The notes under the pieces: model-generated | Database searches by the model: none | Seen by the model: the letters and a program-made list of their open reading frames with translations, nothing else | Told to the model about the DNA's origin: nothing | Shown here: positions 36,384-44,518 of the stretch, one piece after another | Layout of the letters: each line of letters starts with the position of its first letter | How positions within the stretch are numbered: the stretch's first letter is position 1 | Program-made: the position numbers and the translations under genes | From: Curtobacterium sp. MCBD17_035 | GTDB taxonomy: Bacteria; Actinomycetota; Actinomycetes; Actinomycetales; Microbacteriaceae | Length of the DNA stretch: 64,000 nt | Reading direction: 5' to 3' | NCBI RefSeq assembly: GCF_003234815.2 | Contig: NZ_CP126279.1 | Span: 1 to 64,000 of the forward strand

Positions 36384-36730
36384 GGGTGGTTCCGTTTCGG
36401 GACGGGCGGATCGGGTCCGCGGTTTCGGTGGTGGCGCGCCGTGGGTCGGCGGGCCGGTGCCGCCACGTCTCGGGCCGACGCGGCGGCAGAACCGAAAAGC
36501 CCTCAGAACCTCCGGATCTGTGAGGACCCTATCCCCAACCGGGCCGCAGCGGTACTCCCGATCGGATGTCAGAACGGAGCGTCGCACACGACATGTCGCA
36601 CGCTCGGCCGCGTGCTCCGCGTGCTCCGCGTGCTCCGCGTGCTCCGCGTGCTCCGCTTCCTGCGCAGCCTCGCGGAGCTGTGCGCGACGGCGACGGGGAA
36701 CTGGGGGATGCGCCGGATCATTCCCCTGAG
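36384..36730. repeat. Gap with five 9-bp tandem repeats
   Basis: This non-coding gap separates the secreted-protein gene (minus) and the GH54 gene (plus). It contains CGTGCTCCG repeated five times without interruption at 36611-36655, followed by a diverged copy CTTCCTGCG. The part nearest the minus gene (36480-36540) is relatively A/T-rich and probably holds its promoter, though no clear hexamers stand out. Confidence 0.85.
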
Positions 36731-36759
36731 TATGATTTCGCTTGGTTAATCGTTTAAGC
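36731..36759 (+). promoter_or_regulatory. GH54 promoter -10 and LacI-type operator
   Basis: A -10-like TATGAT at 36731-36736 is followed 7 nt later by GGTTAATCGTTTAAGC (36744-36759). That sequence closely matches GGTTAATCGATAAAGC found upstream of the lacI gene at 38834. The operator position just after the -10 would block transcription. Control by the LacI protein encoded at 38882 is inferred. Confidence 0.65.
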
Positions 36760-36824
36760 GGCGATCCCACCCGACGCCGCGATCGACCACTCCAGCAACG
36801 ACGCTCGGAAGGAACTGCATCACC

Positions 36825-38702
36825 ATGCACATCGGGTCATCACGGATCCCCCGTCTCAGGCGGATCCCCACAGCGCTGCTCGGAGCCCTCGCCCTCGTGG
36901 CGGGCACGCTCTTCGCAGCAACGGCCGGCGCCGGTGGCGCCGCAGCCGCCACGTCGCTCCCGTGCGACGTCTACGGCAGCGCGGGGACCTCCTGCGTCGC
37001 CGCGTACAGCTCGACGCGGGCGCTGTCCGCGTCGTACAACGGGCCGCTCTACCAGGTGCAGCGCGCCTCGGACGGTGCGACGACGAACATCGGCCTGCTC
37101 TCGGCCGGTGGGTACGTCAACGCGGCGACGCAGGACACGTTCTGCGCCGGGACGACGTGCACGATCCCGAAGATCTACGACCAGACCGCGAACCACAACG
37201 ACCTGACGGTCGCGCCCGCGGGCGACGCGGGTGCGGCCAACCACGCGGCGAACGCGACCGCACTGCCCATCACCGTCGCGGGGCACGAGGCCTACGGGTT
37301 GTACATGCCCCCGCAGGTCGCGTACCGGATCCCGAGCACGGCGGCGAAGGGCACGGCGCGTGGCGCGAGCCCCGAGTCGATGTACGAGGTCGCGAGCGGC
37401 ACGAACAGCAACAACGGCTGCTGCTCCGACTTCGGGAACGTCGAGACGCAGGAGAAGGACACCGGCCAGGGGCACATGGACGCCCTGAACCTCTCGACGC
37501 TCAACGCGCCCGGCAGCTCGGGCAAGGGGCCGTGGGTGCAGGCGGACCTCGAGAACGGCGTGTTCCAGGGCGGGACACCGACCTACACGCCGAACACCGG
37601 CAACAACAGCAAGTTCGTGACCGCCGAGCTCAAGAACAACGGGACGAACAAGTTCGCCCTGAAGGGTGGGAACAGCCAGACCGGCTCGCTGACGACCTGG
37701 TACGAGGGCCCGGAGCCCGCTGGTGACTACACGCCGATGAAGCTCGAGGGCTCGATCGTCCTCGGCGCGGGCGGCGACAACTCGAACCGCGGCACCCAGT
37801 CGTTCTTCGAGGGCGTGATGACGACGGGCTACTCCACGGACGCGGCCGACAACGCCGTGCAGTCGAACATCGTCGCGCAGAACTACCAGGGCGTCAGCAC
37901 GGGCGGTGGTCCGGGCTCGCAGATCGTCGGACCCGGCGGCAAGTGCGTCGACGTGTCGGGCGACGACACGGGTGGCAACCTCGCCGTGGTCCAACTCTGG
38001 GACTGCTCGGCGCTCGCAGCGGACCAGCACTGGTCCGGGACGGCGTACGGCACGGGCACGCTCGGCACGCTCGGGCGTTGTCTCGACGCAGACGGCAACG
38101 GGACCGCGAACGGGACGCACCTGGAGCTGTACGACTGCAACGGCGTCGGCGGCCAGCAGTGGATCGTGCAGGGCGACGGGTCGATCAAGAACCCGCAGTC
38201 CGGGCGGTGCCTCGACGACCCGTCCGGGAACACCGCGAACGGCACGGCGCTCCAGCTGTACGACTGCAACGGGAACGCGGCGCAGAAGTTCACCGTCGCG
38301 GTCCCGATCATCGGCAACGGCGGCAAGTGCGTCGACGTCGCCGGTGACGACCTGCAGCAGAACGGTCAGCAGGTGCAGCTCTACGACTGCCTGACCATCG
38401 AGACCGCGCAGCCGGCCGCGCAGGACCAGCAGTGGACGGTCGACCAGGCCGACCACACCATCCGCACGCTCGGCCGGTGCCTCGACGCGGACGGCAACGC
38501 CACCGCGAACGGCACCCACGTCGAGCTCTACCAGTGCAACGGCGTCGGCGGGCAGCAGTGGATCCCGCAGGCCAACGGGTCGATCCTCAACCCGCAGTCG
38601 GGGCGCTGCCTCGACGACCCGTCGGGCAACACCGCGAACGCCACCGCCCTGCAGCTGTACGACTGCAACGGCAACCAGGCGCAGGTGTTCACCGTGAACT
38701 GA
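36825..38702 (+). CDS. Secreted GH54 alpha-L-arabinofuranosidase with ricin-type lectin (CBM13) domains
   Basis: Releases arabinose from plant arabinan/arabinoxylan. The 625-residue precursor has an N-terminal signal (basic SRIPRLRRIP, hydrophobic core, cleavage near GGAAAA). The ArfB-type GH54 catalytic domain spans about 45-360: PCDVYGSAGTSCVAAYSSTR, NGCCSDFGN, GPWVQADLENGVF and the closing GGDNSNRGTQSFFEGVMT. Two CBM13 trefoils follow (about 370-492 and 500-625), each with repeated GRCLD and QQW motifs and paired cysteines. GH54 is best known from fungi with CBM42, so this architecture is unusual. Confidence 0.92.
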   Translation: MHIGSSRIPRLRRIPTALLGALALVAGTLFAATAGAGGAAAATSLPCDVYGSAGTSCVAAYSSTRALSASYNGPLYQVQRASDGATTNIGLLSAGGYVNAATQDTFCAGTTCTIPKIYDQTANHNDLTVAPAGDAGAANHAANATALPITVAGHEAYGLYMPPQVAYRIPSTAAKGTARGASPESMYEVASGTNSNNGCCSDFGNVETQEKDTGQGHMDALNLSTLNAPGSSGKGPWVQADLENGVFQGGTPTYTPNTGNNSKFVTAELKNNGTNKFALKGGNSQTGSLTTWYEGPEPAGDYTPMKLEGSIVLGAGGDNSNRGTQSFFEGVMTTGYSTDAADNAVQSNIVAQNYQGVSTGGGPGSQIVGPGGKCVDVSGDDTGGNLAVVQLWDCSALAADQHWSGTAYGTGTLGTLGRCLDADGNGTANGTHLELYDCNGVGGQQWIVQGDGSIKNPQSGRCLDDPSGNTANGTALQLYDCNGNAAQKFTVAVPIIGNGGKCVDVAGDDLQQNGQQVQLYDCLTIETAQPAAQDQQWTVDQADHTIRTLGRCLDADGNATANGTHVELYQCNGVGGQQWIPQANGSILNPQSGRCLDDPSGNTANATALQLYDCNGNQAQVFTVN

Positions 38703-38720
38703 CGCCCGCGTCGCGAGCCT

Positions 38721-38754
38721 GTGGCGTGCCTCCAGACCGGGAGGCACGCCACAG
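38721..38754 (+). terminator. Terminator of the GH54 gene
   Basis: TGTGGCGTGCCTCC (38721-38734) and GGAGGCACGCCACA (38741-38754) form a 14-bp perfect stem, 18 nt after the stop. Confidence 0.9.
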
Positions 38755-38789
38755 GTGTGTCGAGCCGGCTCGCGATCCGCGGGGCGGGC

Positions 38790-38849
38790 TTGTTGAATCG
38801 ATAAAGCAGCGCTACAGTTCCAGGAGTCGAGGCGGTTAATCGATAAAGC
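38790..38849 (+). promoter_or_regulatory. lacI promoter with two operators
   Basis: TTGTTG (38790-38795), a 17-bp spacer and TACAGT (38813-38818) form a good promoter. One operator, TTGAATCGATAAAGC, overlaps the spacer (38793-38807). A second, GGTTAATCGATAAAGC (38834-38849), lies downstream. Two sites 41 bp apart (about four helical turns) suit looping autoregulation. Confidence 0.75.
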
Positions 38850-38881
38850 AGCCCGACCAACAGCCGTGCGAGGAGGCACTG

Positions 38882-39925
38882 ATGGCGAAGTCCGTGACGC
38901 TCAAGGACGTCGCGCAGCGCGTCGGCGTGACCGCTGCCGCCGCCTCGATGGCGCTGTCCGGCCACGAGCGCATCAGCGCCGCCACCCGGGACGCCGTGCG
39001 TCGCGCCGCTGACGAGCTGGGGTACGTGCCGAGTTCCGCCGGGCGCGCGCTCCGGAACCAGCGGGCCGGCGCCGTGGCCCTCGTCGTCCCGAACAGCTCG
39101 CACCACGTGTTCGGGCACATGTACTTCATGCACGTGCTCACCGGGATGTCCCGGGCCGCCAGCGCGCACGACGCGCAGGTGATCGTCTCGACCAACGCGG
39201 ACGAGGAGGGTGGCGTGGCCGCCTACGAGCGCGTCATGCGCTCGCGGAGCGCCGACGGCGTGATCGTCACCAGCGCGGCGATCGACGACCGGAACATGGA
39301 GCGGCTCGTCGCGTCGGGCCTCCCGGTCGTGCTCATCGGCAACGCACCGTCCCTGCCCGATGCGGCCAGCGTCGGGATCGACGACGTCGCTGCGACGCGG
39401 CGGATCACCGAGCACCTCATCGACGCACACGGGCGCCGCCGGCTCGTCCACGTCACGGGCACACTCGACCACCAGACCGGACTCGACCGACGCGAGGGGT
39501 TCCTCGCCGCCGTCCGCGTCCACGGCGTCGAGGTCGACGCGCTCGTGGTCGAGGGGGACCTCGGCGAGGAGTCCGGTGCCGACGCGATCCGGGCCCTGCT
39601 CGACGCGGGCAAGGAGTTCGACGGCGTCGTCTTCGCGAACGACGACATGGCGACCGGCGGCATGCGGGTGCTCCGCGCAGCCGGCGTGGACGTGCCGGGA
39701 GCCGTGTCCGTGGTCGGGTTCGACGACTTCGGTCTCGCCCGTGTCACCACGCCCGCGATCACGACCGTCCGGGTCCCCGCCGAGGAGATGGCCCGTCTGG
39801 CCACGGAGCGGCTGTTCGACCTCGTCGACGGCACGAGCGACGGTCCGACCCACCGCGAACTCCCGGTGTCGATCGTGGTCCGCGAGTCGTGCGGCTGCGG
39901 CCCGGAGCACCGCGCCGAGGACTGA
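38882..39925 (+). CDS. LacI-family transcriptional regulator
   Basis: A 347-residue repressor with N-terminal helix-turn-helix (TLKDVAQRVGVTAAAASMAL), hinge helix (SSAGRALRNQRAG) and a periplasmic-binding-protein-like sensor domain ending near FDDFGLARVTTPAITTV and RESCGC. Upstream operators with the same core occur at its own promoter and at the GH54 promoter, so it probably controls both and perhaps the following ABC/glycosidase operon. Its ligand is likely an arabinose- or plant-oligosaccharide-derived sugar (inference). Confidence 0.94.
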   Translation: MAKSVTLKDVAQRVGVTAAAASMALSGHERISAATRDAVRRAADELGYVPSSAGRALRNQRAGAVALVVPNSSHHVFGHMYFMHVLTGMSRAASAHDAQVIVSTNADEEGGVAAYERVMRSRSADGVIVTSAAIDDRNMERLVASGLPVVLIGNAPSLPDAASVGIDDVAATRRITEHLIDAHGRRRLVHVTGTLDHQTGLDRREGFLAAVRVHGVEVDALVVEGDLGEESGADAIRALLDAGKEFDGVVFANDDMATGGMRVLRAAGVDVPGAVSVVGFDDFGLARVTTPAITTVRVPAEEMARLATERLFDLVDGTSDGPTHRELPVSIVVRESCGCGPEHRAED

Positions 39926-40049
39926 ACCGCCCGACCACCGGCACGTCGCCGGCCCCCGTCCCCCTCAGACCCGTTCCCCTGCCCACCATCACATCCCACC
40001 TCCGTGCCGTCCCCTCCCGAGGACGGTCCACAACGCAAAGGAGCGTTCC

Positions 40050-41312
40050 ATGAAGAAGCGCAACACGGCCCTCGTCGTCGCCGCCGGAGCCGCCGCTGTG
40101 GCCCTGGCCCTGTCCGGCTGTTCGACGTCGTCATCGTCGTCGGCGAGCGGACCGGTCACCCTCAAGGTCTGGACCGGGTTCACCGGTGGAGACCGCCCCG
40201 GGTACGCGCAGATCGTCAAGGACTTCGAGGCGTCCCACCCGGACATCAAGGTCCAGATGACCGTGCAGCCCTGGGACACCATCCAGCAGAAGCTCCCGTC
40301 GGCATGGCTGACCGGGCAGGGTCCGGACATCGCCGCGGTGTCGAGCGACCCGAACGCGGTCGCGCAGTACGTCAAGACGAACTCGGTGCTCGCCCTGACG
40401 GACACCGGCAGTGGCAAGGACCAGATCAACACCTCGAAGCTCGCGCCCGGCACCGTCAAGGAGTTCACGTACAAGGGCAAGCTCTACGGGATCCCCGCGA
40501 ACTTCGCGACGCTGAGCCTGTACTACAACAAGAAGCTGTTCCAGCAGGCCGGCATCACGAACCCGCCGAAGACCATCGACGAGCTCGCGCAGGACGCGAA
40601 GAAGCTGACGACCGATGGCCACTACGGCATCTCGCTCGCGGACAACCAGACGATCCAGATGTGGCCCGTCCTGCAGTGGCTCGAGGGCGGCGACATCGTC
40701 AACGGCAAGGGCTGCTCGGTGCTGCAGACGAGCGCCGGCCAGAAGAGCCTGTCCACGTGGGCCGACCTCGTGGCGAAGGACAAGGTGAGCCCGGTGGGGC
40801 AGACGGGTGCCGAGGCCGACTCCCTGTTCTCTGCGGGCAAGGCCGCCATGGAGATCAACGGGCCGTGGGCCGCGCCGGGTTACAAGAGCGCGGGCGTCGA
40901 CCTCGGGATCGCGACCATCCCGACCGGGGTCGACGGCACGTCCGTCACGCTCGGGTCGACCGCGCCGCTGTCGGTGTCGGCCAAGACGAAGTACCCGAAG
41001 CAGGCGCAGGAGTTCCTCGCCTACTGGACGAGCAAGTCGACGCAGGAGAAGTTCTCGCTGAAGACCGGGTTCCCGCCGCTGCGCACCGACATGACCGACG
41101 ACGCCAAGCTCACGGCCGACCCGACGGTGTCGGTGTTCGCGTCGCAGGTCGGCAACGCCCGCCTGTACCTGCCGCACGTGCCCCAGGCGACCAAGGTCGA
41201 CTCGGACGGCTACGTGCCGCTCATCGGCAAGATCACGCGCGGGACCTCGGTCGCGAGCGCGACCAAGGACGCCGCGCAGACGATCGACGGCCTCACGGGC
41301 TGCTCGCAGTGA
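40050..41312 (+). CDS. Sugar ABC transporter substrate-binding lipoprotein
   Basis: CUT1-type binding protein, 420 residues from ATG 40050 after AAAGGAG. The lipoprotein signal is MKKRNTALVVAAGAAAVALA with lipobox LSGC, followed by a Ser-rich linker. Typical blocks are LKVWTGFTGGDRPGYAQIVK, LYYNKKLFQQAGI and KAAMEINGPWA. It is followed by two permease genes with overlapping ends and by two glycosidase genes. The substrate is probably an oligosaccharide cut by these enzymes. Confidence 0.94.
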   Translation: MKKRNTALVVAAGAAAVALALSGCSTSSSSSASGPVTLKVWTGFTGGDRPGYAQIVKDFEASHPDIKVQMTVQPWDTIQQKLPSAWLTGQGPDIAAVSSDPNAVAQYVKTNSVLALTDTGSGKDQINTSKLAPGTVKEFTYKGKLYGIPANFATLSLYYNKKLFQQAGITNPPKTIDELAQDAKKLTTDGHYGISLADNQTIQMWPVLQWLEGGDIVNGKGCSVLQTSAGQKSLSTWADLVAKDKVSPVGQTGAEADSLFSAGKAAMEINGPWAAPGYKSAGVDLGIATIPTGVDGTSVTLGSTAPLSVSAKTKYPKQAQEFLAYWTSKSTQEKFSLKTGFPPLRTDMTDDAKLTADPTVSVFASQVGNARLYLPHVPQATKVDSDGYVPLIGKITRGTSVASATKDAAQTIDGLTGCSQ

Positions 41313-42280
41313 CCAGCCACACCTCGGAGCGGGTCCCGTCGCGCAGCACGCGCGACGGGGCCGGCACCACCCCAGGGTCGCGCAGCGGTGGGGAGGGCCG
41401 GCGCGCGACCGCTCGTCGGTTCCGGTTCCAGCCGGCCTGGCTCTTCATGGCGCCGAGCCTGCTGATCCTGGGCGTGTTCGTGATCTTCCCCATCTTCCGG
41501 TCGCTGTACTACAGCTTCTTCGACTGGACCGTCGGGGCGAGCACGGAGCCGTTCGTCGGGTTCGGCAACTACGTCGAGCTGTTCCACGACCACCAGTTCT
41601 GGAACGCGCTCGGCGTGACGCTCGAGTTCACGATCGTGTCCGTGGTGCTCCTGCTCGTGTTCGGATTCCTGTCGGCCCTGGCGCTCCAGGGCGAGGGGAT
41701 CGCGACGCGCATCGTCCGGTCGATCTTCTTCTTCCCGACGATCGTCTCGCTCGTCACGATCGGCCTGGTCTGGAAGTTCCTGCTCGACCCGGACATCGGG
41801 CTCGTCGGCGGCCTCACCGCGGCGCTCGGTCTGCCCTCGATCGGGTGGCTCCAGTCGACGACCCTCGCCCTGCCGACCGTGATCTTCGTGTCGGTCTGGA
41901 AGAGCGTCGGCTTCGCCATGATCCTGTTCGTCGCGGGCCTCAAGGGCGTTCCCGGCGAGCGGTACGAGGCGGCCCAGCTCGACGGCGCCGGCCGGTGGGC
42001 CACGGTGTGGTCGATCACGATCCCGAGCATCCGGCCCACGCTGCTGTTCACCTCGATGATCCTGACCATCCAGTCGTTCCAGGTCTTCGACCTCGTCTAC
42101 GTCATGACCGGCGGCGGCCCGGTGTTCCACACCGACTCGCTGGTCAACCTGCTCTACCGCGACGGGTTCGTCGACTACCAGACCGGGTACGCGTCCGCGA
42201 TCTCGTGGGTGCTGTTCGCGATCATCATGCTCATCTCGCTCGTCCAGCTCAGATTGTTCAGGTACAACGATGTCGACTGA
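41309..42280 (+). CDS. Sugar ABC transporter permease (MalF-like)
   Basis: A 323-residue permease from GTG 41309, which overlaps the binding-protein stop (GTGA). A hydrophilic Arg/Ser-rich N-terminal segment precedes six helices. The EAA loop reads YEAAQLDGAGRWATVWSITI. No ATPase gene is in the cluster. It overlaps the next permease gene by 11 nt. Confidence 0.93.
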   Translation: MTSHTSERVPSRSTRDGAGTTPGSRSGGEGRRATARRFRFQPAWLFMAPSLLILGVFVIFPIFRSLYYSFFDWTVGASTEPFVGFGNYVELFHDHQFWNALGVTLEFTIVSVVLLLVFGFLSALALQGEGIATRIVRSIFFFPTIVSLVTIGLVWKFLLDPDIGLVGGLTAALGLPSIGWLQSTTLALPTVIFVSVWKSVGFAMILFVAGLKGVPGERYEAAQLDGAGRWATVWSITIPSIRPTLLFTSMILTIQSFQVFDLVYVMTGGGPVFHTDSLVNLLYRDGFVDYQTGYASAISWVLFAIIMLISLVQLRLFRYNDVD

Positions 42281-43202
42281 CACCTCCGTGGCGGACGTGC
42301 CCCGGACCTCCCGTTCGTCACGCGGCGGCGACGACCGCGGCGACCGGTCCACGCCCACGCAGCGCAGGCAGCACGGGCCGCGGCCCGCCGTGCGCACGGT
42401 GGACGTGCTCAAGTGGGTCTACCTCGGCGTCGGGGTCGTGTTCGCGCTCGTGCCATTCATCTGGATGGTCTCCGGGTCGTTCCGGAGCGAGAGCGACCTG
42501 TTCCACAACCCCGCGAGCCTGTTCCCGACGAGCATCACCATGCACGGGTACGTCGGCGTCTGGCAGCAGCTGTCGTTCGTCCGGCTGCTCGTCAACACGT
42601 TCGTGTTCGCGGGCGTGACGACGGCGCTGACCCTGCTGTTCGACTCGATGTGCGCCTACGCCCTGGCGCGGATGCGGTTCGTCGGTCGGAACGTCGCGTT
42701 CGTCATCGTCATCGCGACCCTCATGGTGCCGTTCCAGGTGACCCTGATCCCCGTGTTCGTCGAGCTGTTCCACTTCGGCTGGCTGAACACCTACCAGGGG
42801 CTCATCGTCCCGCGGGCGACGAGCGCGTTCGGCATCTTCCTGTTCCGGCAGTTCTTCGTCAGCATCCCGCCGGAGCTCGACGAGGCGGCGCGCATCGACG
42901 GCGCCGGGCACTGGCGGATCTACTGGCAGGTCGTGCTCCCGCTCGCCAAACCGGCGATCGCCACCGTCGCCGTGCTCAACGGCATGAACCTGTGGAACGA
43001 CCTGCTCTGGCCGCTCGTCGTCACGACGTCGAACGACATGCTCACCCTGCCGGCCGGCCTGACGCTGTTCGGCGGCCAGCACGTGACCGACCACGCGATC
43101 CTGCTCGCCGGTGCGACCATCTCGCTGGTCCCGATCGCGATCGCGTTCTTCTTCGCACAGAAGTACTTCGTGGCCGGCGTCGCGACGAGTGGACTGAAGT
43201 GA
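42270..43202 (+). CDS. Sugar ABC transporter permease (MalG-like)
   Basis: 310 residues with an unusually long polar N-terminal extension (about 45 residues of Arg, Ser, Asp) before the first helix. The EAA loop is DEAARIDGAGHWRIYWQVVL and the end is KYFVAGVATSGLK. It overlaps the GH1 gene by one base (TGATG), so the operon is translationally linked. Confidence 0.93.
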   Translation: MSTDTSVADVPRTSRSSRGGDDRGDRSTPTQRRQHGPRPAVRTVDVLKWVYLGVGVVFALVPFIWMVSGSFRSESDLFHNPASLFPTSITMHGYVGVWQQLSFVRLLVNTFVFAGVTTALTLLFDSMCAYALARMRFVGRNVAFVIVIATLMVPFQVTLIPVFVELFHFGWLNTYQGLIVPRATSAFGIFLFRQFFVSIPPELDEAARIDGAGHWRIYWQVVLPLAKPAIATVAVLNGMNLWNDLLWPLVVTTSNDMLTLPAGLTLFGGQHVTDHAILLAGATISLVPIAIAFFFAQKYFVAGVATSGLK

Positions 43203-44518
43203 TGGGCGACTTCACCTGGGTCCTCGGGATCGAGGACACCTCGGTCCACCCGCCGGCGCACTTCGCGATGGCGCCGCTCGACGAGTACGACCTGACGGAG
43301 CACACCGAGCACTGGCGCGCGGACCTCACCGCCGCGCGCGACCTCGGCGCGGGGGCGGTCCGGTACGGCGTGAACTGGCCGCTCGTGCACACCGCGCCGG
43401 ACACCTACGACTGGAGCACCCTCGACGAGCGGCTCCGGTTCGCGGTCGAGGAGCTCGGGCTGACGGTGATCGCCGATCTCGTGCACTACGGCACGCCGAC
43501 CTGGCTCGACGGCTCGTTCGCCGACCCGCGCTACCCCGACGTCGTCGCGGCGTTCGCGGGTGCGTTCGCGGCGCGCTACCGCGGGTTGGTCGACCACGTC
43601 ACACCCTTGAACGAACCCGTCACGACGGCGTCGTTCTGCGGCCTCCGCGGCGTGTGGCCGCCGGCGCTGACCGGCTGGGACGGCTGGGTGCGCGTGACGC
43701 TCGCGCTGGCCGAGGGGATCACCCGGTCCGTCGCGGCGATCCGGGCGGCCAACCCGGCCGCGGTCATCGTGCACGTCGAGGCGTCGTCCCTGTTCGCCAC
43801 GGACGACCCCGCCCTCGCGGGCGAGGCTGAGCACCTGACCGCGATCGGCACCGTGCCGACGGATCTGGTGCTCGGGCTGGTCGGCGTGCAGCACCCCATG
43901 CACGGGTGGCTGCTCGAGCACGGCGCCGCACCCGAGCAGCTCGCGCGTCTCCGGGCCGACCCGGCACGCATCGACGTGCTCGGCGTCAACTACTACCCCG
44001 ACCTGTCCCCGCGGACCCTCGTCGCCGACGGCACCGACGTGGTGCAGATCGCGACGGACCGCTGGACCGACGGGCTCGTGACGAGCCTGCGCGGGTTCGA
44101 GGCGCGCTACGGCCTGCCCATGATGGTCACGGAGACGAGCATCGAGGGCACGGACGAGGTCCGGACGGCCTGGGTGCGCGACTCGGTCCACGCGGTCCAG
44201 GAACTCGTGGCGGGCGGCATGGACCTGCGCGGGTACACCTGGTGGCCCCTGTTCGACTTCGTCGACTGGTCGTACGCGTCCGGCGGTCGGAACGTCGAGG
44301 AGTTCGCGGTGCCCGACGAGGTCGTGGCCGCCCGGGTCGTCGGCGGGCGCAAGACCCCGTCGCTGCGCCGCATGGGGCTGGTCCGGCTCGAGGAGCAGGC
44401 GGACGGCTCCCTGCAGCGCGTCCCGACCGGGGCGGCAGCGGCGTTCGGGACCGAGACCGGCGCGCCGGCCAACCGCCTGTACAACGTTGTAACGGCTGCG
44501 GCAGACTGGACGCCATGA
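43202..44518 (+). CDS. Family 1-like glycoside hydrolase (beta-glycosidase)
   Basis: 438-residue clan GH-A TIM-barrel enzyme, cytoplasmic (no signal). The acid/base Glu lies in TPLNEPVTT and the nucleophile Glu in MMVTETSIEG, both in the expected places. Other GH1-like features are GVNWPLV near the N-terminus and the substrate-binding YTWWPLFDFVDW. It probably hydrolyses an imported beta-linked oligosaccharide. A GTG one codon earlier is possible. The palindrome TACAACGTTGTA sits inside its last codons, just before the GH2 start. Confidence 0.9.
   Translation: MGDFTWVLGIEDTSVHPPAHFAMAPLDEYDLTEHTEHWRADLTAARDLGAGAVRYGVNWPLVHTAPDTYDWSTLDERLRFAVEELGLTVIADLVHYGTPTWLDGSFADPRYPDVVAAFAGAFAARYRGLVDHVTPLNEPVTTASFCGLRGVWPPALTGWDGWVRVTLALAEGITRSVAAIRAANPAAVIVHVEASSLFATDDPALAGEAEHLTAIGTVPTDLVLGLVGVQHPMHGWLLEHGAAPEQLARLRADPARIDVLGVNYYPDLSPRTLVADGTDVVQIATDRWTDGLVTSLRGFEARYGLPMMVTETSIEGTDEVRTAWVRDSVHAVQELVAGGMDLRGYTWWPLFDFVDWSYASGGRNVEEFAVPDEVVAARVVGGRKTPSLRRMGLVRLEEQADGSLQRVPTGAAAAFGTETGAPANRLYNVVTAAADWTP
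44480..44491. promoter_or_regulatory. Palindromic operator candidate before the GH2 gene
   Basis: Perfect 12-bp palindrome TACAACGTTGTA, with a flanking A giving the half-site GTTGTAA. It lies within the 3' end of the GH1 gene, 24 nt before the GH2 start. It differs from the GGTTAATCGATAAAGC motif, so a different regulator is expected. Confidence 0.5.
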
